64,000 nt of DNA from Paenibacillus taihuensis (GCF_003386535.1 NZ_QTTN01000025.1:1-64000), one strand, 5' to 3'. Shown: positions 27,401 to 36,961, counted from the stretch's first letter. Translations and numbers: made by a program. The notes: a model not told the origin generated them from the sequence alone.

Positions 27401-28714
27401 ATGTGGAGAAATGTATTTATTCGTTGGAATGCATCATTACCGCTCCATGAAATCCTGATCCCTGCATCTTGGGAAGTTTTGTTAACCAGTGTCTGTAAAA
27501 TTACGATCGGCAGTTGGGTGCAGCATGTAACGGTCACAATCGACGCATCTTGTTCGATGCAGAGCATCGGGCTATCTGAACAGCTAAGGCATACATTATC
27601 GCTTCCAGATACACTCTCCTATGACATCAATGTGTCCGAGGGATGTCTTCGGTTAGGCCCTGTAATTGGTATATTAGCGTACAAAGGAAAGCAGGCTTCA
27701 CAAGAAAAGCTTGAGACGGTTAGACGTTTTTTACTAGACTATGCATCCATTAATGGGCTGGTGTATATATGTTCACTTGACGGGATCAACCCGCGAACTC
27801 GCACTCTAACGGGCTACTACTATGACCCTCAAGCCGAGGGGTACTGGAGAAAGAGCGATCGGTTGCCTTACCCTGATGTGATTTACAGAAGAAAGAAATA
27901 TAACCGCAATCGTGCTTATGATCATTTAATTGAATCCATACGATGGAAAGTATTTAATCCGTATTTCTTCAGTAAATTGGAACTTTGGCGCAGCCTTCAG
28001 GAGCATCCGCAACTGCGTCACCATCTTCCGTCTACGCAGTTGTGGAAGAATAGCCGTACGCTGCCTCGCATGCTCAATTCCTTCCGTTCGGTGTATTTAA
28101 AACCGGTGCGCGGCGCTTTAGGGGATGGGATTATTCGGGTCGATCAGCTGAGATCAGGATACGCAGTGATAACCAACCGAATGAGGCGGAAATATGTAAG
28201 AAATATGCATGATTTGATCACAGTCATTCGGGCACTCAAAAGGAATCGAAGCTATTTGCTGCAGCAGTCTGTAGCCTTTACCGATCACAAGCGTCATATC
28301 GACTTCCGAGTCATCATGCAGAAGAATGAGCATCAAGCGTGGGAATGCTCTGCTGTTATAGCACGATATGGCCACAAGAAGCAGATTTGCACCAACGAGG
28401 TTCATCAGATATTCTCTGGACAACATGCTTTAGAACACCTATATGGACTGAATGCACATCAGATAGAGGGCGTGTATCACCAGATTAAGCAAATCTGCAC
28501 ATCCGCTTGCCAATTGATCGATCACAGGTTTGGGGTATTTGGCGATGTCGGCATCGACATTGTACTGCAATCCAATTTGCACATTTGGCTGCTGGAAATC
28601 AACACCTTACATCGGCATGATGTAGCTTCGTATGTCAGAGACGATCCTGATTTGTACAGAAAGGTGCTCACTACACCTTTGAAGTTTGCCAAAGCGCTTG
28701 CTGGATTTTCATAA
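27401..28714 (+). CDS. YheC/YheD-like ATP-grasp protein (spore coat associated)
   Basis: The 437-residue protein shows the YheC/D pattern: [10 protein letters not shown] near residue 85, then [38 protein letters not shown] (ATP-grasp glycine loop), [11 protein letters not shown] and the metal-ligand end [12 protein letters not shown]...WLLEIN. ATP-grasp enzymes ligate carboxylates to amines. YheC/D proteins are coat-associated in Bacillus and their reaction is not established. It is followed by two collagen-like genes, which supports a role at the spore surface. Confidence 0.88.
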   Translation: MWRNVFIRWNASLPLHEILIPASWEVLLTSVCKITIGSWVQHVTVTIDASCSMQSIGLSEQLRHTLSLPDTLSYDINVSEGCLRLGPVIGILAYKGKQASQEKLETVRRFLLDYASINGLVYICSLDGINPRTRTLTGYYYDPQAEGYWRKSDRLPYPDVIYRRKKYNRNRAYDHLIESIRWKVFNPYFFSKLELWRSLQEHPQLRHHLPSTQLWKNSRTLPRMLNSFRSVYLKPVRGALGDGIIRVDQLRSGYAVITNRMRRKYVRNMHDLITVIRALKRNRSYLLQQSVAFTDHKRHIDFRVIMQKNEHQAWECSAVIARYGHKKQICTNEVHQIFSGQHALEHLYGLNAHQIEGVYHQIKQICTSACQLIDHRFGVFGDVGIDIVLQSNLHIWLLEINTLHRHDVASYVRDDPDLYRKVLTTPLKFAKALAGFS

Positions 28715-28736
28715 ATCAATAAGGAGGAATAAAGGA

Positions 28737-29348
28737 ATGGGAATTAAGAAGAAGGTTGGACCACCGGGGCCGCCAGGACCTCAGGGACCGCCAGGGCCTC
28801 CGGGACCGCAGGGACCACAGGGAACGCCGGGACCTCAAGGACCTGCAGGGCAAAGTGGTGCCCAAGGTGAAGGAGGACCGCAGGGTGTGCAAGGTCCTGC
28901 AGGTGCAACTGGTGCTCAGGGGCCTACTGGATCAGCAGGTTCTACAGATTACGGATATGTGTATCAATCCACTGCACAAGAGGTAGCGATTGGAGAAAGT
29001 GTCACCTTCGATACGAATGGTGTACTATTTGGCGGAATTGGTCATACCGTAGGGGATGCTGAAGTTTCTTTGAATGTTGCTGGAACGTATTACATTCAGT
29101 TTTCTGTCACAAGCGAGCAACCCTGTCAATTTGCGCTATTTGTGAACGGTCAGTTTTATCCAGGAACGATCTATGGTTCAGCTGAAAGCAATCATCAAGA
29201 TGCAGGGCAAGCGATTGTTAGGGTGCAGGGAGTCCCCGGGACTCTTACACTGCGAAATTATTTGTCCTTAGATACAGTTGTACTGGAAACCTTAGCGGGT
29301 GGAACAGAAGCAAACGTAACGGCATCCCTAACTATCGTGAAATTATAG
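28737..29348 (+). CDS. Collagen-like protein with BclA-type C-terminal domain
   Basis: The 203-residue protein has a short basic N-terminus, about 18 Gly-X-Y triplets (residues about 8-62, rich in GPP/GPQ) and a beta-rich C-terminal domain (about 64-203). That domain contains [37 protein letters not shown], like the trimerising domain of BclA-type exosporium proteins. ATG 28737 has AAGGAGG upstream. No signal peptide is visible, in line with assembly from the mother cell. It is separated by 26 bases from the next collagen-like gene. Confidence 0.9.
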   Translation: MGIKKKVGPPGPPGPQGPPGPPGPQGPQGTPGPQGPAGQSGAQGEGGPQGVQGPAGATGAQGPTGSAGSTDYGYVYQSTAQEVAIGESVTFDTNGVLFGGIGHTVGDAEVSLNVAGTYYIQFSVTSEQPCQFALFVNGQFYPGTIYGSAESNHQDAGQAIVRVQGVPGTLTLRNYLSLDTVVLETLAGGTEANVTASLTIVKL

Positions 29349-29374
29349 CTGGGTTGCTGGGAAAGGAGATCATC

Positions 29375-31288
29375 ATGAAGAAACACACCAAATGTGTGAC
29401 AGCGTTGCCTCCAGGGCCGCCGGGGCCACCGGGACCGCAGGGACCACCAGGCCCGATTGGTGAGATAGGTCCATCGGGGATGATCAGTGGCCCGATAGGG
29501 CCACGTGGTGCTCAAGGTCCCGTAGGGAGGCAGGGTGAAGCAGGCCCAATAGGTTTAACTGGCGCAACCGGTCCTGCAGGCTTGTCAGCAGATGTTGCAT
29601 ACCTATTTAGTAGTAATAACCAATCAGTTGAACCTCAGGAGCAAATTAGCTTCGAAACGAATGGTTTCGTATCGGAGGGCTTCTCGCATAGTGCTGGCAG
29701 CCCCGAGATTAGAGTGAATCAAACGGGTGATTACTTGGTGACATATGTGGTCGCCGGTGCTCAAACGAACCAAATTGCATTTTATTTAAATGATGAACGT
29801 ATTGAGGGGGCGCTGTATGGCTCGGATAGTTCCAACCAGCTAAATCGGGGCGGAGTAATGGTAACTATTGATACGCTGCCAGCAGTGCTCACTTTAAGAA
29901 ATGCGAATACCCTAGTCGTATTTCCTATCACATTAACAGCTCAGTCAGGTGGCTCGGCCAATAATGCCACAGCCTCTGTGTTTATAAGAAAGCTGGGTGA
30001 GCAAGCAAGCCGGACGGTCAAAACCAATGAGGAGCTGACGCAAGCCTTAATGGATGAGGCTGTCAGCAGAATCGTACTGGATCCCGGCGATTATACCGTT
30101 GCTAGTGTAATTATACGTGAGACAGCGGTGAGAATGATCTCAACAGCCCCTGGAGCGACCGTAGGGATGGTGGGTTCGCAGACCTTTAACTTCATCACGA
30201 TCGGTGAACATGTATTCGTCAATGCGAATCGGATTATTAATTTGAGAACGATGACCACGTATACGACGATTCAAACGGCCATAATGGCTGCTATTCCAGG
30301 AGATACGATTGAATTGAATCCCGGCACTTACACCGTAACGGCGCCAGATCCCGGCACCTTGTTCGTGATTGATAAGGAATTGACGTTGCGTGGTCTTAGC
30401 CAGAGATTAACGGTGGTCAACTTAGATGCTCAGGTGATCGTGGAACCTCCAGCTCCGCTCTTATCCTATTCTTATTTTACAATTCGAGCGAATAACGCCA
30501 TTGTTGAGAATATTCATTGGATTGGTCCTACACCTACCACGGTTCCTAATCAGGATCCTTTCTCCACGAATTCTATATTTAATATTGCCATTCCTATAAG
30601 CAGTGTGTTGGCAGAGGGGAACATCATTCGTTACTGCAAATTTGAAGGGGGCCGTAAAACCGCATTTCTCTATGACACACGAGATGTTACTTTTCTAGCG
30701 AATCAATGTGTTCTTAACAGCAACAGCAATGTGTTGGATTTAGCCAGAAATGAGAGAAGGACGTATATATATGGAAACCAAATATTTGGAGGGCCTAATA
30801 ATGACCGCTTCGTGCGTGTCGATCAGGATTATTTCAGGGATACACTGGAGTTCTCCAATAATACGTCCACAGGGTTTAGAAGAGGGATCGAATTTATATC
30901 GAAACCTCAAAATGTGACCTTCATCGCGACTGAGAATTACCTTAACATTCCAACACGAGCCTCGAATGGGAGCACGTTTATTTTTACCGTAGGGGCGGAC
31001 TGGGACTTCGATGAATTTCTCGAGATTCTAATTGAAGATAATATCGTCATCAATATGAATCAGACACGCTTGATGGTGTACATCGACTTTCGATATGATG
31101 GCGGTAATCCGTCTAGTCCAGCAGAAAAACAGTTCAAGGTGTACTTTAATAAGTTTAGCTTCTATACACGTCCATGGGGGAGCCTAACTGATACCGCAAG
31201 CAGTATTGCTCCTGTAGGCTTCAGTTCCAATGCACCTGGTGGATTATTGCTGAATATCTTTGATCTCATTGATAATACAGAATTTTAG
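29375..31288 (+). CDS. Collagen-like / BclA-type / beta-helix fusion protein
   Basis: The 637-residue protein has three parts. Collagen-like triplets (about 13-73) come first, then a BclA-type beta domain (about 78-205, [37 protein letters not shown]). A long C-terminal region (about 210-637) follows with pectate-lyase-like beta-helix repeats: [28 protein letters not shown], then [14 protein letters not shown] and [12 protein letters not shown] 29375 has AAAGGAG 7 bases upstream. The protein is probably a trimeric, spore-surface fibre carrying a beta-helix head. Whether the beta-helix binds or cuts glycans cannot be told. Confidence 0.85.
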   Translation: MKKHTKCVTALPPGPPGPPGPQGPPGPIGEIGPSGMISGPIGPRGAQGPVGRQGEAGPIGLTGATGPAGLSADVAYLFSSNNQSVEPQEQISFETNGFVSEGFSHSAGSPEIRVNQTGDYLVTYVVAGAQTNQIAFYLNDERIEGALYGSDSSNQLNRGGVMVTIDTLPAVLTLRNANTLVVFPITLTAQSGGSANNATASVFIRKLGEQASRTVKTNEELTQALMDEAVSRIVLDPGDYTVASVIIRETAVRMISTAPGATVGMVGSQTFNFITIGEHVFVNANRIINLRTMTTYTTIQTAIMAAIPGDTIELNPGTYTVTAPDPGTLFVIDKELTLRGLSQRLTVVNLDAQVIVEPPAPLLSYSYFTIRANNAIVENIHWIGPTPTTVPNQDPFSTNSIFNIAIPISSVLAEGNIIRYCKFEGGRKTAFLYDTRDVTFLANQCVLNSNSNVLDLARNERRTYIYGNQIFGGPNNDRFVRVDQDYFRDTLEFSNNTSTGFRRGIEFISKPQNVTFIATENYLNIPTRASNGSTFIFTVGADWDFDEFLEILIEDNIVINMNQTRLMVYIDFRYDGGNPSSPAEKQFKVYFNKFSFYTRPWGSLTDTASSIAPVGFSSNAPGGLLLNIFDLIDNTEF

Positions 31289-31428
31289 TTGCACTATGGA
31301 AGGAAACTGAATTTGATTGGGCTCGTAAGGTGCATAAACTGCTGCGACTGGTCTCTTACGGGTCCATGACTTTATCAGAAGACCATTCGATGATGCTGCG
31401 TTTAGTTAAAAGACTTAAAGATCGATAA
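31289..31428 (+). pseudogene. Tail of a decayed gene, unassigned
   Basis: An open frame without a start reads FDWARKVHKLLRLVSYG and then MTLSEDHSMMLRLVKRLKDR before a stop at 31426-31428. The composition is protein-like, but the frame has no start codon or ribosome binding site. It overlaps the end of the convergent gene. I do not recognise the parent family. Confidence 0.35.
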
Positions 31429-32301
31429 TTGATAAATTTGTCGTGCCGGTATGGGCAGGAAACCGTACTTGCCGTCACGAGAATCATAGAGATGAATGCC
31501 GCTGACCTGTGTATCAGGCACATGCTTCAAAGCTTCAGGCCGACTCTTACGTCCGCTCTGTCCAACAAACCATACCCCATCCTGCACCGCCAAGCCTCTT
31601 GTAAAAGTTTTTAATTGCAGCGTCGAACGGTCGGTGATGACACGATGCAGCATAGAATCACAATAGGCCATCTGTCCGTTATACATAAGAATACTATGAG
31701 GCTGAGAGAGTTGATCCTTGATGATATGACGATTCGGTTCAATTAGAGTGGTTGTGTAAGGGTTAATTTCAGGTCCATTTAACTTTACAATACATCCGGC
31801 TTCTTTATTAGGGATTTCCCTCCATTTACCATGGGGCGTAAACATAGAAACATACAGTGACGACCTGTCTATCCATAGATCATTTAAGTGAAGTTCATCG
31901 TTATTTGAGAGGTGAAAGCGAATTTCGCCGATTCGTTCTAAGGTCCGAATTTTGTAGCAACCGATCGAATTGTGTTTCGTTTCGGCGACTAATACGATGT
32001 CGCTACTTAGTATTGCCATGCCATGAGCATCTCTGCCAGCAGCTGAATTATGAGTTTGCTCAATGTGGTAGTTTCGGTTCATTCGAAGCATGCCGCGTTG
32101 ATGAGATGCAATTAATATTTGGCCAGGCAGCTGTACAAACCCTCGGCAATCTCCGGTATAGAGCTGTTCTAGTTTCCTTTGTTCAAAGTCAATCAGAAAC
32201 AGTCCTCCTGGATGACCGTCAATTTGAACGGAACTGCTGACGAGGACCTTGGTTGTAAGGCGATCGAAATCGGTGATGGCTGGCAGCATGAAAAAGGACA
32301 T
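31402..32301 (-). CDS. Beta-propeller-like protein (DUF4915/TIGR03032-like), function uncertain
   Basis: The 299-residue protein starts at ATG 32301, with AAGGTGGGA 10 bases upstream. It shows repeated beta segments such as VLVSSSVQIDGHPGGLFLIDF, RDAHGMAILSSDIVLVAET, LHLNDLWIDRSSLYVSMF, SQPHSILMYNGQMAYCDS and TFTRGLAVQDGVWFVGQS. The repeated (L)HxxNDL/xQPHS motifs suggest a propeller of the DUF4915 kind, often linked to surface glycosylation genes. No signal peptide is evident. It is convergent with the collagen-like operon and may take part in spore-surface assembly, which is inference. Confidence 0.6.
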   Translation of the reverse strand: MSFFMLPAITDFDRLTTKVLVSSSVQIDGHPGGLFLIDFEQRKLEQLYTGDCRGFVQLPGQILIASHQRGMLRMNRNYHIEQTHNSAAGRDAHGMAILSSDIVLVAETKHNSIGCYKIRTLERIGEIRFHLSNNDELHLNDLWIDRSSLYVSMFTPHGKWREIPNKEAGCIVKLNGPEINPYTTTLIEPNRHIIKDQLSQPHSILMYNGQMAYCDSMLHRVITDRSTLQLKTFTRGLAVQDGVWFVGQSGRKSRPEALKHVPDTQVSGIHLYDSRDGKYGFLPIPARQIYQLSIFKSFN

Positions 32302-32426
32302 ACAAAATAATCCCACCTTGGATATTGTAATTGTAATATATGTATGCGGGTTTTCCACACATGATGTAGAGCATACGGCCCAATTGAAAAAACGCTGCTA
32401 TGTGAGATGAAGAAAGCGTTTTTTTA

Positions 32427-32888
32427 ACGAGCTACAGCACGGTTTATCGGATCGTGAAGAAGCACGACCTGCTCAAGAAAGCAAAGCGCTATCCGAACGG
32501 GATTACACGCGAGGATGCCGCAGCTCAGAAGAGCGAAAACTTGATCCAAAGAGACTTCAGCTCCTCCACACCCAACGCAAAGTGGCTCTCGGATATCACT
32601 GAAGTCCCTTCTTCAGATGGCAAGCTTTACTTGTCCGCCGTAATGGATTGTTTTAACGGCGAAATTGTAGGCCTAGCCATGGACGACAGGATGGAGAGCT
32701 TTTTTGCTGCGTTAAAGAAAGAAAAGCTGTACCAAATTAAAACCGAACACTATCCGATGGCTCGGATAAAATCCATTATCTTCAGGTACATCATGGTTTA
32801 CTACAACAGGCGCCGGATCGACACTTCTAACCCGGGGGGCTGGCGCCCCGCCATTTATCGCGAACGACTGCTGTCAAACGCAGCCTAG
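32427..32888 (+). pseudogene. IS3-family transposase remnant with internal deletion
   Basis: The frame reads SYSTVYRIVKKHDLLKKAKRY, then NAKWLSDITEVPSSDGKLYLSAVMDCFNGEIVGLAMDD. It jumps directly to MESFFAALKKEKLY and YYNRRRIDTSNPGGWRPAIYRE. These are the start of the rve core and the C-terminus of IS3-type OrfB. The middle of the core, including the second catalytic Asp region, and the N-terminus with OrfA are missing. It is inactive and marks an old insertion next to the break in the tetR-exporter unit. Confidence 0.85.
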
Positions 32889-32962
32889 CAAGGGGCTTCC
32901 GCATGAGGGTGTTTTCAAACTGCACTTTTCTTGACTATTCCAGTAAGGTGCTCTTTATGAAT

Positions 32963-32992
32963 TTGACACATGTGTTGAATATATAGTTTAAT
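32963..32992 (+). promoter_or_regulatory. Promoter overlapping a TetR-type half operator
   Basis: TTGACA (32963-32968) and TTTAAT (32987-32992) are 18 bases apart. The palindrome ACACATGTGT (32966-32975) overlaps the -35 element. Confidence 0.55.
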
Positions 32993-33030
32993 TAGATGGA
33001 GATGGAATGAATGCATGGGTCATAACAAAA

Positions 33031-33046
33031 ATGACACATGTGTCAT
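33031..33046. promoter_or_regulatory. Perfect palindromic operator before the ABC exporter
   Basis: ATGACACATGTGTCAT is a perfect 16-bp palindrome 26 bases before the permease start. A related copy lies behind tetR at 26861, so the TetR protein of 26274-26840 is the likely binder. Confidence 0.7.
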
Positions 33047-33071
33047 AAATAACAAAGAGGAGCGGGAAAGC

Positions 33072-34193
33072 ATGTTTTTAGCTGTAAAGGAACTCATGCA
33101 CAGCAAGATGAAATTTTTGATGATTGTCATTATTTTTGTCTTAGTTGCTTGGTTAGTGTTCATCCTATCGGGACTTGGTAATGGATTATCGACGCTTGCA
33201 GCGTCCACTTTCCAGAACATGAAAGCCGATTATGTCGTTTTTGAACAAGGATCGCAGTCGACCATGGGCAAGTCCCTGTTATCCGACGAATTAGTGGCGC
33301 AAGCGGAGAAATTGCCTAATGTGACAGCTGCATCACCAATGGGCAGTACAATGGCCACCGCTTTGAAAGGAAACAGCACAAAGAACGAGGATAAGGTTGA
33401 TCTCGCAATATTAGGAGTTCTTCCAGGCAGCTTTCTAGAGCCGGCAGTAATTGAAGGTGTAGGGCTAGCTGCAGCCAATCCTACAGGCGTCATTGTGAAC
33501 AAGACGATGAAGGATGACGGCTTTAAGCTTGGGGATACTTTTCAACTAGACGGTTCGACACAAGCCTTGACGATTATCGGCTTCGTCGATAATCAGACGT
33601 ATAATCACCTCTCAGCCGTATTTGTTCCGATGTCCGAATGGCGGAAGATCACGTTCGCCGCGCCGGGCTCGGATAAGGGAATTGCAGGCCCAGTTAATGC
33701 AATCATGCTGCAGGGCAAACATATCGATCCTGCTTATATTAGCAGCAAGCTCTCCAATACCGATACCGTCACGCGCGGAGCCGCGATTCACGGCATGCCG
33801 GGGTACAAGGAAGAGAATGGATCCATTATGATGATGCTAGGCTTTTTGCTTGCGATATCCGCGTTCGTGCTCGGTGTATTCTTCTATGTCATTACGATGC
33901 AGAAGACCAATCAATTCGGCATCATGAAAGCCATAGGCGCAAGAAACGGTTTTCTCAGCAAAGCCATTGTCTCACAGGTCATTGTTCTATCGCTCACGAG
34001 TATTGTTATTGGGGTTCTGCTCACTTATGGGACTGCGGCAATCATGCCCAAGGGAATGCCGTTCAAGCTGGAGACGAGCCTCGTCGTGGAGTATTCGATC
34101 ATCCTTCTTGTCATCGCAGTGCTTAGTTCACTAGTCTCGGTTCGCATGATAACTAAAATTGATCCGTTGAAGGCGCTTGGGAGGGCAGAATAA
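33072..34193 (+). CDS. ABC exporter permease (MacB/FtsX type)
   Basis: The 373-residue protein has an N-terminal membrane helix (about 16-38), a large extracytoplasmic domain (about 40-245) and three C-terminal helices of the FtsX type (about 255-370), including the conserved KTNQFGIMKAIGA segment. ATG 33072 has AAAGAGGAG 9 bases upstream. Together with the next gene, which starts on its last base, it forms a MacB-like export or lipoprotein-handling ABC system. The decayed copy of its 5' end at 26901 shows that the gene has been separated from tetR. Confidence 0.92.
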   Translation: MFLAVKELMHSKMKFLMIVIIFVLVAWLVFILSGLGNGLSTLAASTFQNMKADYVVFEQGSQSTMGKSLLSDELVAQAEKLPNVTAASPMGSTMATALKGNSTKNEDKVDLAILGVLPGSFLEPAVIEGVGLAAANPTGVIVNKTMKDDGFKLGDTFQLDGSTQALTIIGFVDNQTYNHLSAVFVPMSEWRKITFAAPGSDKGIAGPVNAIMLQGKHIDPAYISSKLSNTDTVTRGAAIHGMPGYKEENGSIMMMLGFLLAISAFVLGVFFYVITMQKTNQFGIMKAIGARNGFLSKAIVSQVIVLSLTSIVIGVLLTYGTAAIMPKGMPFKLETSLVVEYSIILLVIAVLSSLVSVRMITKIDPLKALGRAE

Positions 34194-34900
34194 TGTCAAC
34201 AGGACTGCAAATCAGCAATGTTACGAAGTATTATGCCGAGGGAAGCAACCGGATATCCGCGCTTGAAAAGGTCTCTATCTCGGTGGAGCCCGGGGAGCTT
34301 GTTGCTGTCGTCGGCCCTTCCGGGTCGGGCAAGAGTACGTTTCTTTCGATTGCGGGTGCATTGCTTAAAGCTTCAGAAGGAGAAGTCAACTTGAATGGGC
34401 ATCTTCTCTCTAAGCTTTCCGAGAAAGAGCTTTCGAATGTACGATTGAAGGAAATCGGCTTTATTATGCAATCGTCCAATCTGGTCCCTTATCTGAACGT
34501 CCTTGACCAATTGCTCTTAGTGAAGAAAATGTCGGGGAAGGTTAGAGCCGAGGATCGGACGTTCGCCGTTAAGTTACTCGAGGAGTTAGGACTCGGATCG
34601 AAGCTGAAGAGCTTTCCGGAGGAGCTGTCAGGCGGCGAGAAGCAGCGCACGGCCATCGCGCGGGCTTTAATAAACAATCCCAACGTTGTCCTGGCGGATG
34701 AGCCCACGGCCAGTCTGGATACCAAGCGTGCCCATGAGGTGGTCAGTCTGATCGCAAATGAGGTAAAGTCGCGCCGTAAAGCAGCGATTATGGTCACGCA
34801 TGATGAACGCATGCTTGAATATTGCGATAAGGTGTACCGAATGGAAGATGGCAGATTGTCGCTAGCGGGAACGACAAGATTAGAGGCAACACAGGTTTGA
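34193..34900 (+). CDS. ABC transporter ATP-binding protein (LolD/MacB type)
   Basis: The 235-residue ATPase has Walker [10 protein letters not shown] near residue 39, the Q-loop MQSSNL, the signature LSGGEKQR near 142, Walker [13 protein letters not shown] near 164 and the switch His in VTHDE. It belongs to the LolD/MacB/FtsE group that pairs with FtsX-type permeases. Its ATG overlaps the stop of the permease gene, so the two proteins are made together. Confidence 0.95.
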   Translation: MSTGLQISNVTKYYAEGSNRISALEKVSISVEPGELVAVVGPSGSGKSTFLSIAGALLKASEGEVNLNGHLLSKLSEKELSNVRLKEIGFIMQSSNLVPYLNVLDQLLLVKKMSGKVRAEDRTFAVKLLEELGLGSKLKSFPEELSGGEKQRTAIARALINNPNVVLADEPTASLDTKRAHEVVSLIANEVKSRRKAAIMVTHDERMLEYCDKVYRMEDGRLSLAGTTRLEATQV

Positions 34901-34906
34901 ATTGCT

Positions 34907-35165
34907 TCGGACGCGCTAGATCTGACGAAGGGACTTGTCAAGGTAGAGGTCCTGCTGACCCAGAACTTATTCGATCACGATGAGTAAAGTGTAAATATGT
35001 ATTGGGAGTCGATGGAGTACTTCACAGCGTGGAAAGCCAGCGATAGCTTTAAAGCTGCTCATAAACGTCGGGAGCAAGGGAGCGGAAGCTTCTTCTAAAC
35101 AATCTCCGATTCTCGGAAGTGAACTGATTACGTATGAGGTTGCATCGCTTAAAGAAATCCTGTGA
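34907..35165 (+). pseudogene. Decayed HmoA/IsdG-like (ABM-fold) heme monooxygenase gene
   Basis: Three frames in succession give a broken protein: [17 protein letters not shown], then YWESMEYFTAWKASDSFKAA with HKRR after it, then SPILGSELITYEVASLKEIL. The YWES...AW.ASDSFKAAH pattern is typical of HmoA/IsdG-type monooxygenases. There is no start codon, one stop at 34985 and at least one frameshift. The next gene is a heme-biosynthesis oxidase, so the pair may once have served heme metabolism. Confidence 0.7.
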
Positions 35166-35186
35166 GAATTAATTGTTGTATGCTTA

Positions 35187-35219
35187 AGAGGTTAGCCATT
35201 CAATGGTTAACCTCTTTTT
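35187..35219 (+). terminator. Rho-independent terminator
   Basis: AGAGGTTAGCCATT and AATGGTTAACCTCT (35187-35215) form a long hairpin with one wobble, followed by TTTTT. Confidence 0.9.
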
Positions 35220-35379
35220 AATGAGCTATAATTGAGGGTAAACTTCAGATAATTACCATATCCTACCATGAGGTTAGCCGGTTAGCAGCCGTTAAACTCG
35301 GGATATAGTGACGGCAATCATACCAGAAAATTGCGTGGATATGTTAATCTATTGAGAACTAAACCATGAGGTGTTAAAT

Positions 35380-36786
35380 TTGAAGACAATAATTATAATC
35401 GGTGGCGGCATTACCGGGCTGTCGGCCATGCATGAATTTCGCAAATGGAGTAAAGCAACCGGAGCTGCGGTCAGGCTTTTATTAATTGAAGTGTCGGCAC
35501 AGCTAGGCGGTAAAATTCATACCGTCAAACATCAACAATTCGTAATGGAGACCGGGGCGGATTCTATTGTAGCGCGAAAAATGGATGACATGGACGTAAT
35601 TGAAGAACTGGGCTTGAAGGATGACGTGGTCTATAACGCGACTGGACGCTCCTTTATATACGCGGGTGGACATCTGAAGCCGATTCCGGACGACGCGGTG
35701 TTCGGCATTCCGGCAAGCATCGAGTCGCTCGCCAAGAGTACGCTCGTCTCGGCAGAAGGAAAAGTTGCGGCGCTAAAAGATTTATATACGAAAAATGAGA
35801 CTTTTACGAAGGACGATTCTGTCGGCGCGTTTCTGGAGTGTTTTCTAGGGCGCGAACTCGTCGAGAAGCAAATTGCCCCCGTCCTTTCCGGGGTCTATTC
35901 AGGGAATTTGAGCGACTTGACAATTGCCTCAACACTACCTTACTTGATCGACTACAAGGAGCAATACGGAAGTATTATTAAAGGGCTCGAAGCAAACAAG
36001 CAGAAGTTCAGGATTGGTGAGAAGAAGTTTTTCTCGCTGAAAAACGGTATGGGCTCGCTTATTGACGCCTTCCAAGCCGGTCTGACCGAAGAATTGCTGT
36101 TAAACACTAAAGTCTGCAGAATTGATAAGGAGAATGGTCGCTATCACGTGCACTTAGACGATCGGGACATGATCGAAGCGGATTATGTTGTACTAAGCAT
36201 TCCGCATACGGCAGCAGAACCGATTCTTGACGATCCGAAACTTTCGGAGCAATTCTCGGGATTGAAGAGCAGCTCGCTCATCAGCGTATATGTCGGCTTT
36301 GACGTGCCCGATTCAGTGCTCCCCGCCGATGGAACGGGATTTATTACCGCGACGACCGATGAATTGTTCTGCAGCGCTTGCACATGGACAAGTCGCAAAT
36401 GGGAGCATACGTCCAAATCCGGAAATTTGCTAGTACGGCTATTTTATAAAAGCAGCCATCCTTCGTACGCTTCAATTAAGGAACTGGATCACGATGGCCT
36501 GCTAAAGGTGGCGCTTAGCGATATTGAGAAGGGGCTTGGAATTACCACCGAACCTGTCGTTAACGAGATCACCGACTGGTCCGGGCAAATGCCAATTTAT
36601 TCGATTACCCATCCACGAAGCGTCCATGCACTCGAAAGCATCATGGCAGATATATTCCCAGGCATTATCCTTGCTGGATGCTCTTATTATGGCGCAGGAA
36701 TCTCGGACTGCATGAAGAACGGGGCCGATTCGGCAAGAAAAATCATTGATTTATTGAAAGAAAGCTATTCCCCAACCAATAAGTAG
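35380..36786 (+). CDS. hemY: Protoporphyrinogen/coproporphyrinogen oxidase (HemY/CgoX type)
   Basis: The 468-residue flavoprotein begins with the dinucleotide-binding IIIIGGGITGLSA and LLIEVSAQLGGKIHTV. It contains FVMETGADSIVA, the SLKNGMGSLIDAF motif and the C-terminal ILAGCSYYGAGISDCMKNGADSA, all typical of HemY/CgoX. In Firmicutes this enzyme oxidises coproporphyrinogen III to coproporphyrin III in the coproporphyrin-dependent heme pathway. The start is TTG 35380, with ATGAGGTG 6 bases upstream; a GTG at 35371 overlaps that site. No other heme genes are adjacent, so it may be an extra copy. Confidence 0.9.
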   Translation: MKTIIIIGGGITGLSAMHEFRKWSKATGAAVRLLLIEVSAQLGGKIHTVKHQQFVMETGADSIVARKMDDMDVIEELGLKDDVVYNATGRSFIYAGGHLKPIPDDAVFGIPASIESLAKSTLVSAEGKVAALKDLYTKNETFTKDDSVGAFLECFLGRELVEKQIAPVLSGVYSGNLSDLTIASTLPYLIDYKEQYGSIIKGLEANKQKFRIGEKKFFSLKNGMGSLIDAFQAGLTEELLLNTKVCRIDKENGRYHVHLDDRDMIEADYVVLSIPHTAAEPILDDPKLSEQFSGLKSSSLISVYVGFDVPDSVLPADGTGFITATTDELFCSACTWTSRKWEHTSKSGNLLVRLFYKSSHPSYASIKELDHDGLLKVALSDIEKGLGITTEPVVNEITDWSGQMPIYSITHPRSVHALESIMADIFPGIILAGCSYYGAGISDCMKNGADSARKIIDLLKESYSPTNK

Positions 36787-36914
36787 GGGCATCAGATAAT
36801 AGTTGAGGATGGCTTTATAACTAACCGTTACCAACAGCGGGGAGAACTTTATTATAAGCAACAGTGAAAATCTAAGCGCCACCGTCTATTTTTCGCCGAT
36901 AGATCCGTTAAGCT

Positions 36915-36932
36915 GAACCGTATCATAAATAA
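36915..36932 (+). repeat. rlmH-end attachment-like core (site 3)
   Basis: GAACCGTATCATAAATAA differs from the rlmH end at two of 18 bases and encodes EPYHK-stop. TTTCGCCG (36891-36898) is 16 bases upstream, the same distance as at site 1. CCGTTAAGCT precedes both. It is the best candidate for the outer right junction attR. Confidence 0.8.
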
Positions 36933-36961
36933 TGGCTAATAATTTTGGGATAGCTCATATT

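Larger units (their letters stand above)
25777..36932 (+). mobile_element. Putative rlmH-attached cassette C
   Basis: This 11.2-kb segment between core sites 2 and 3 holds a TetR gene, spore-surface genes, an IS3 remnant, an ABC exporter, a decayed HmoA-like gene and a hemY-like gene. Site 3 has the same right-end sequence as site 1. The segment looks composite: the TetR-exporter unit is split by an internal block of about 6 kb. Confidence 0.5.

Noticed and set aside
28760-28950. Short-period DNA repeats that could be taken for a CRISPR or satellite array
   Set aside because: The 9-base-scale periodicity is explained by Gly-X-Y codons of the collagen-like protein. There are no constant repeats with unique spacers.
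31921-31935. TTTCGCCGATTCG resembling the cassette right end
   Set aside because: It is coding sequence of the propeller-like gene, with no attachment core at the expected distance.
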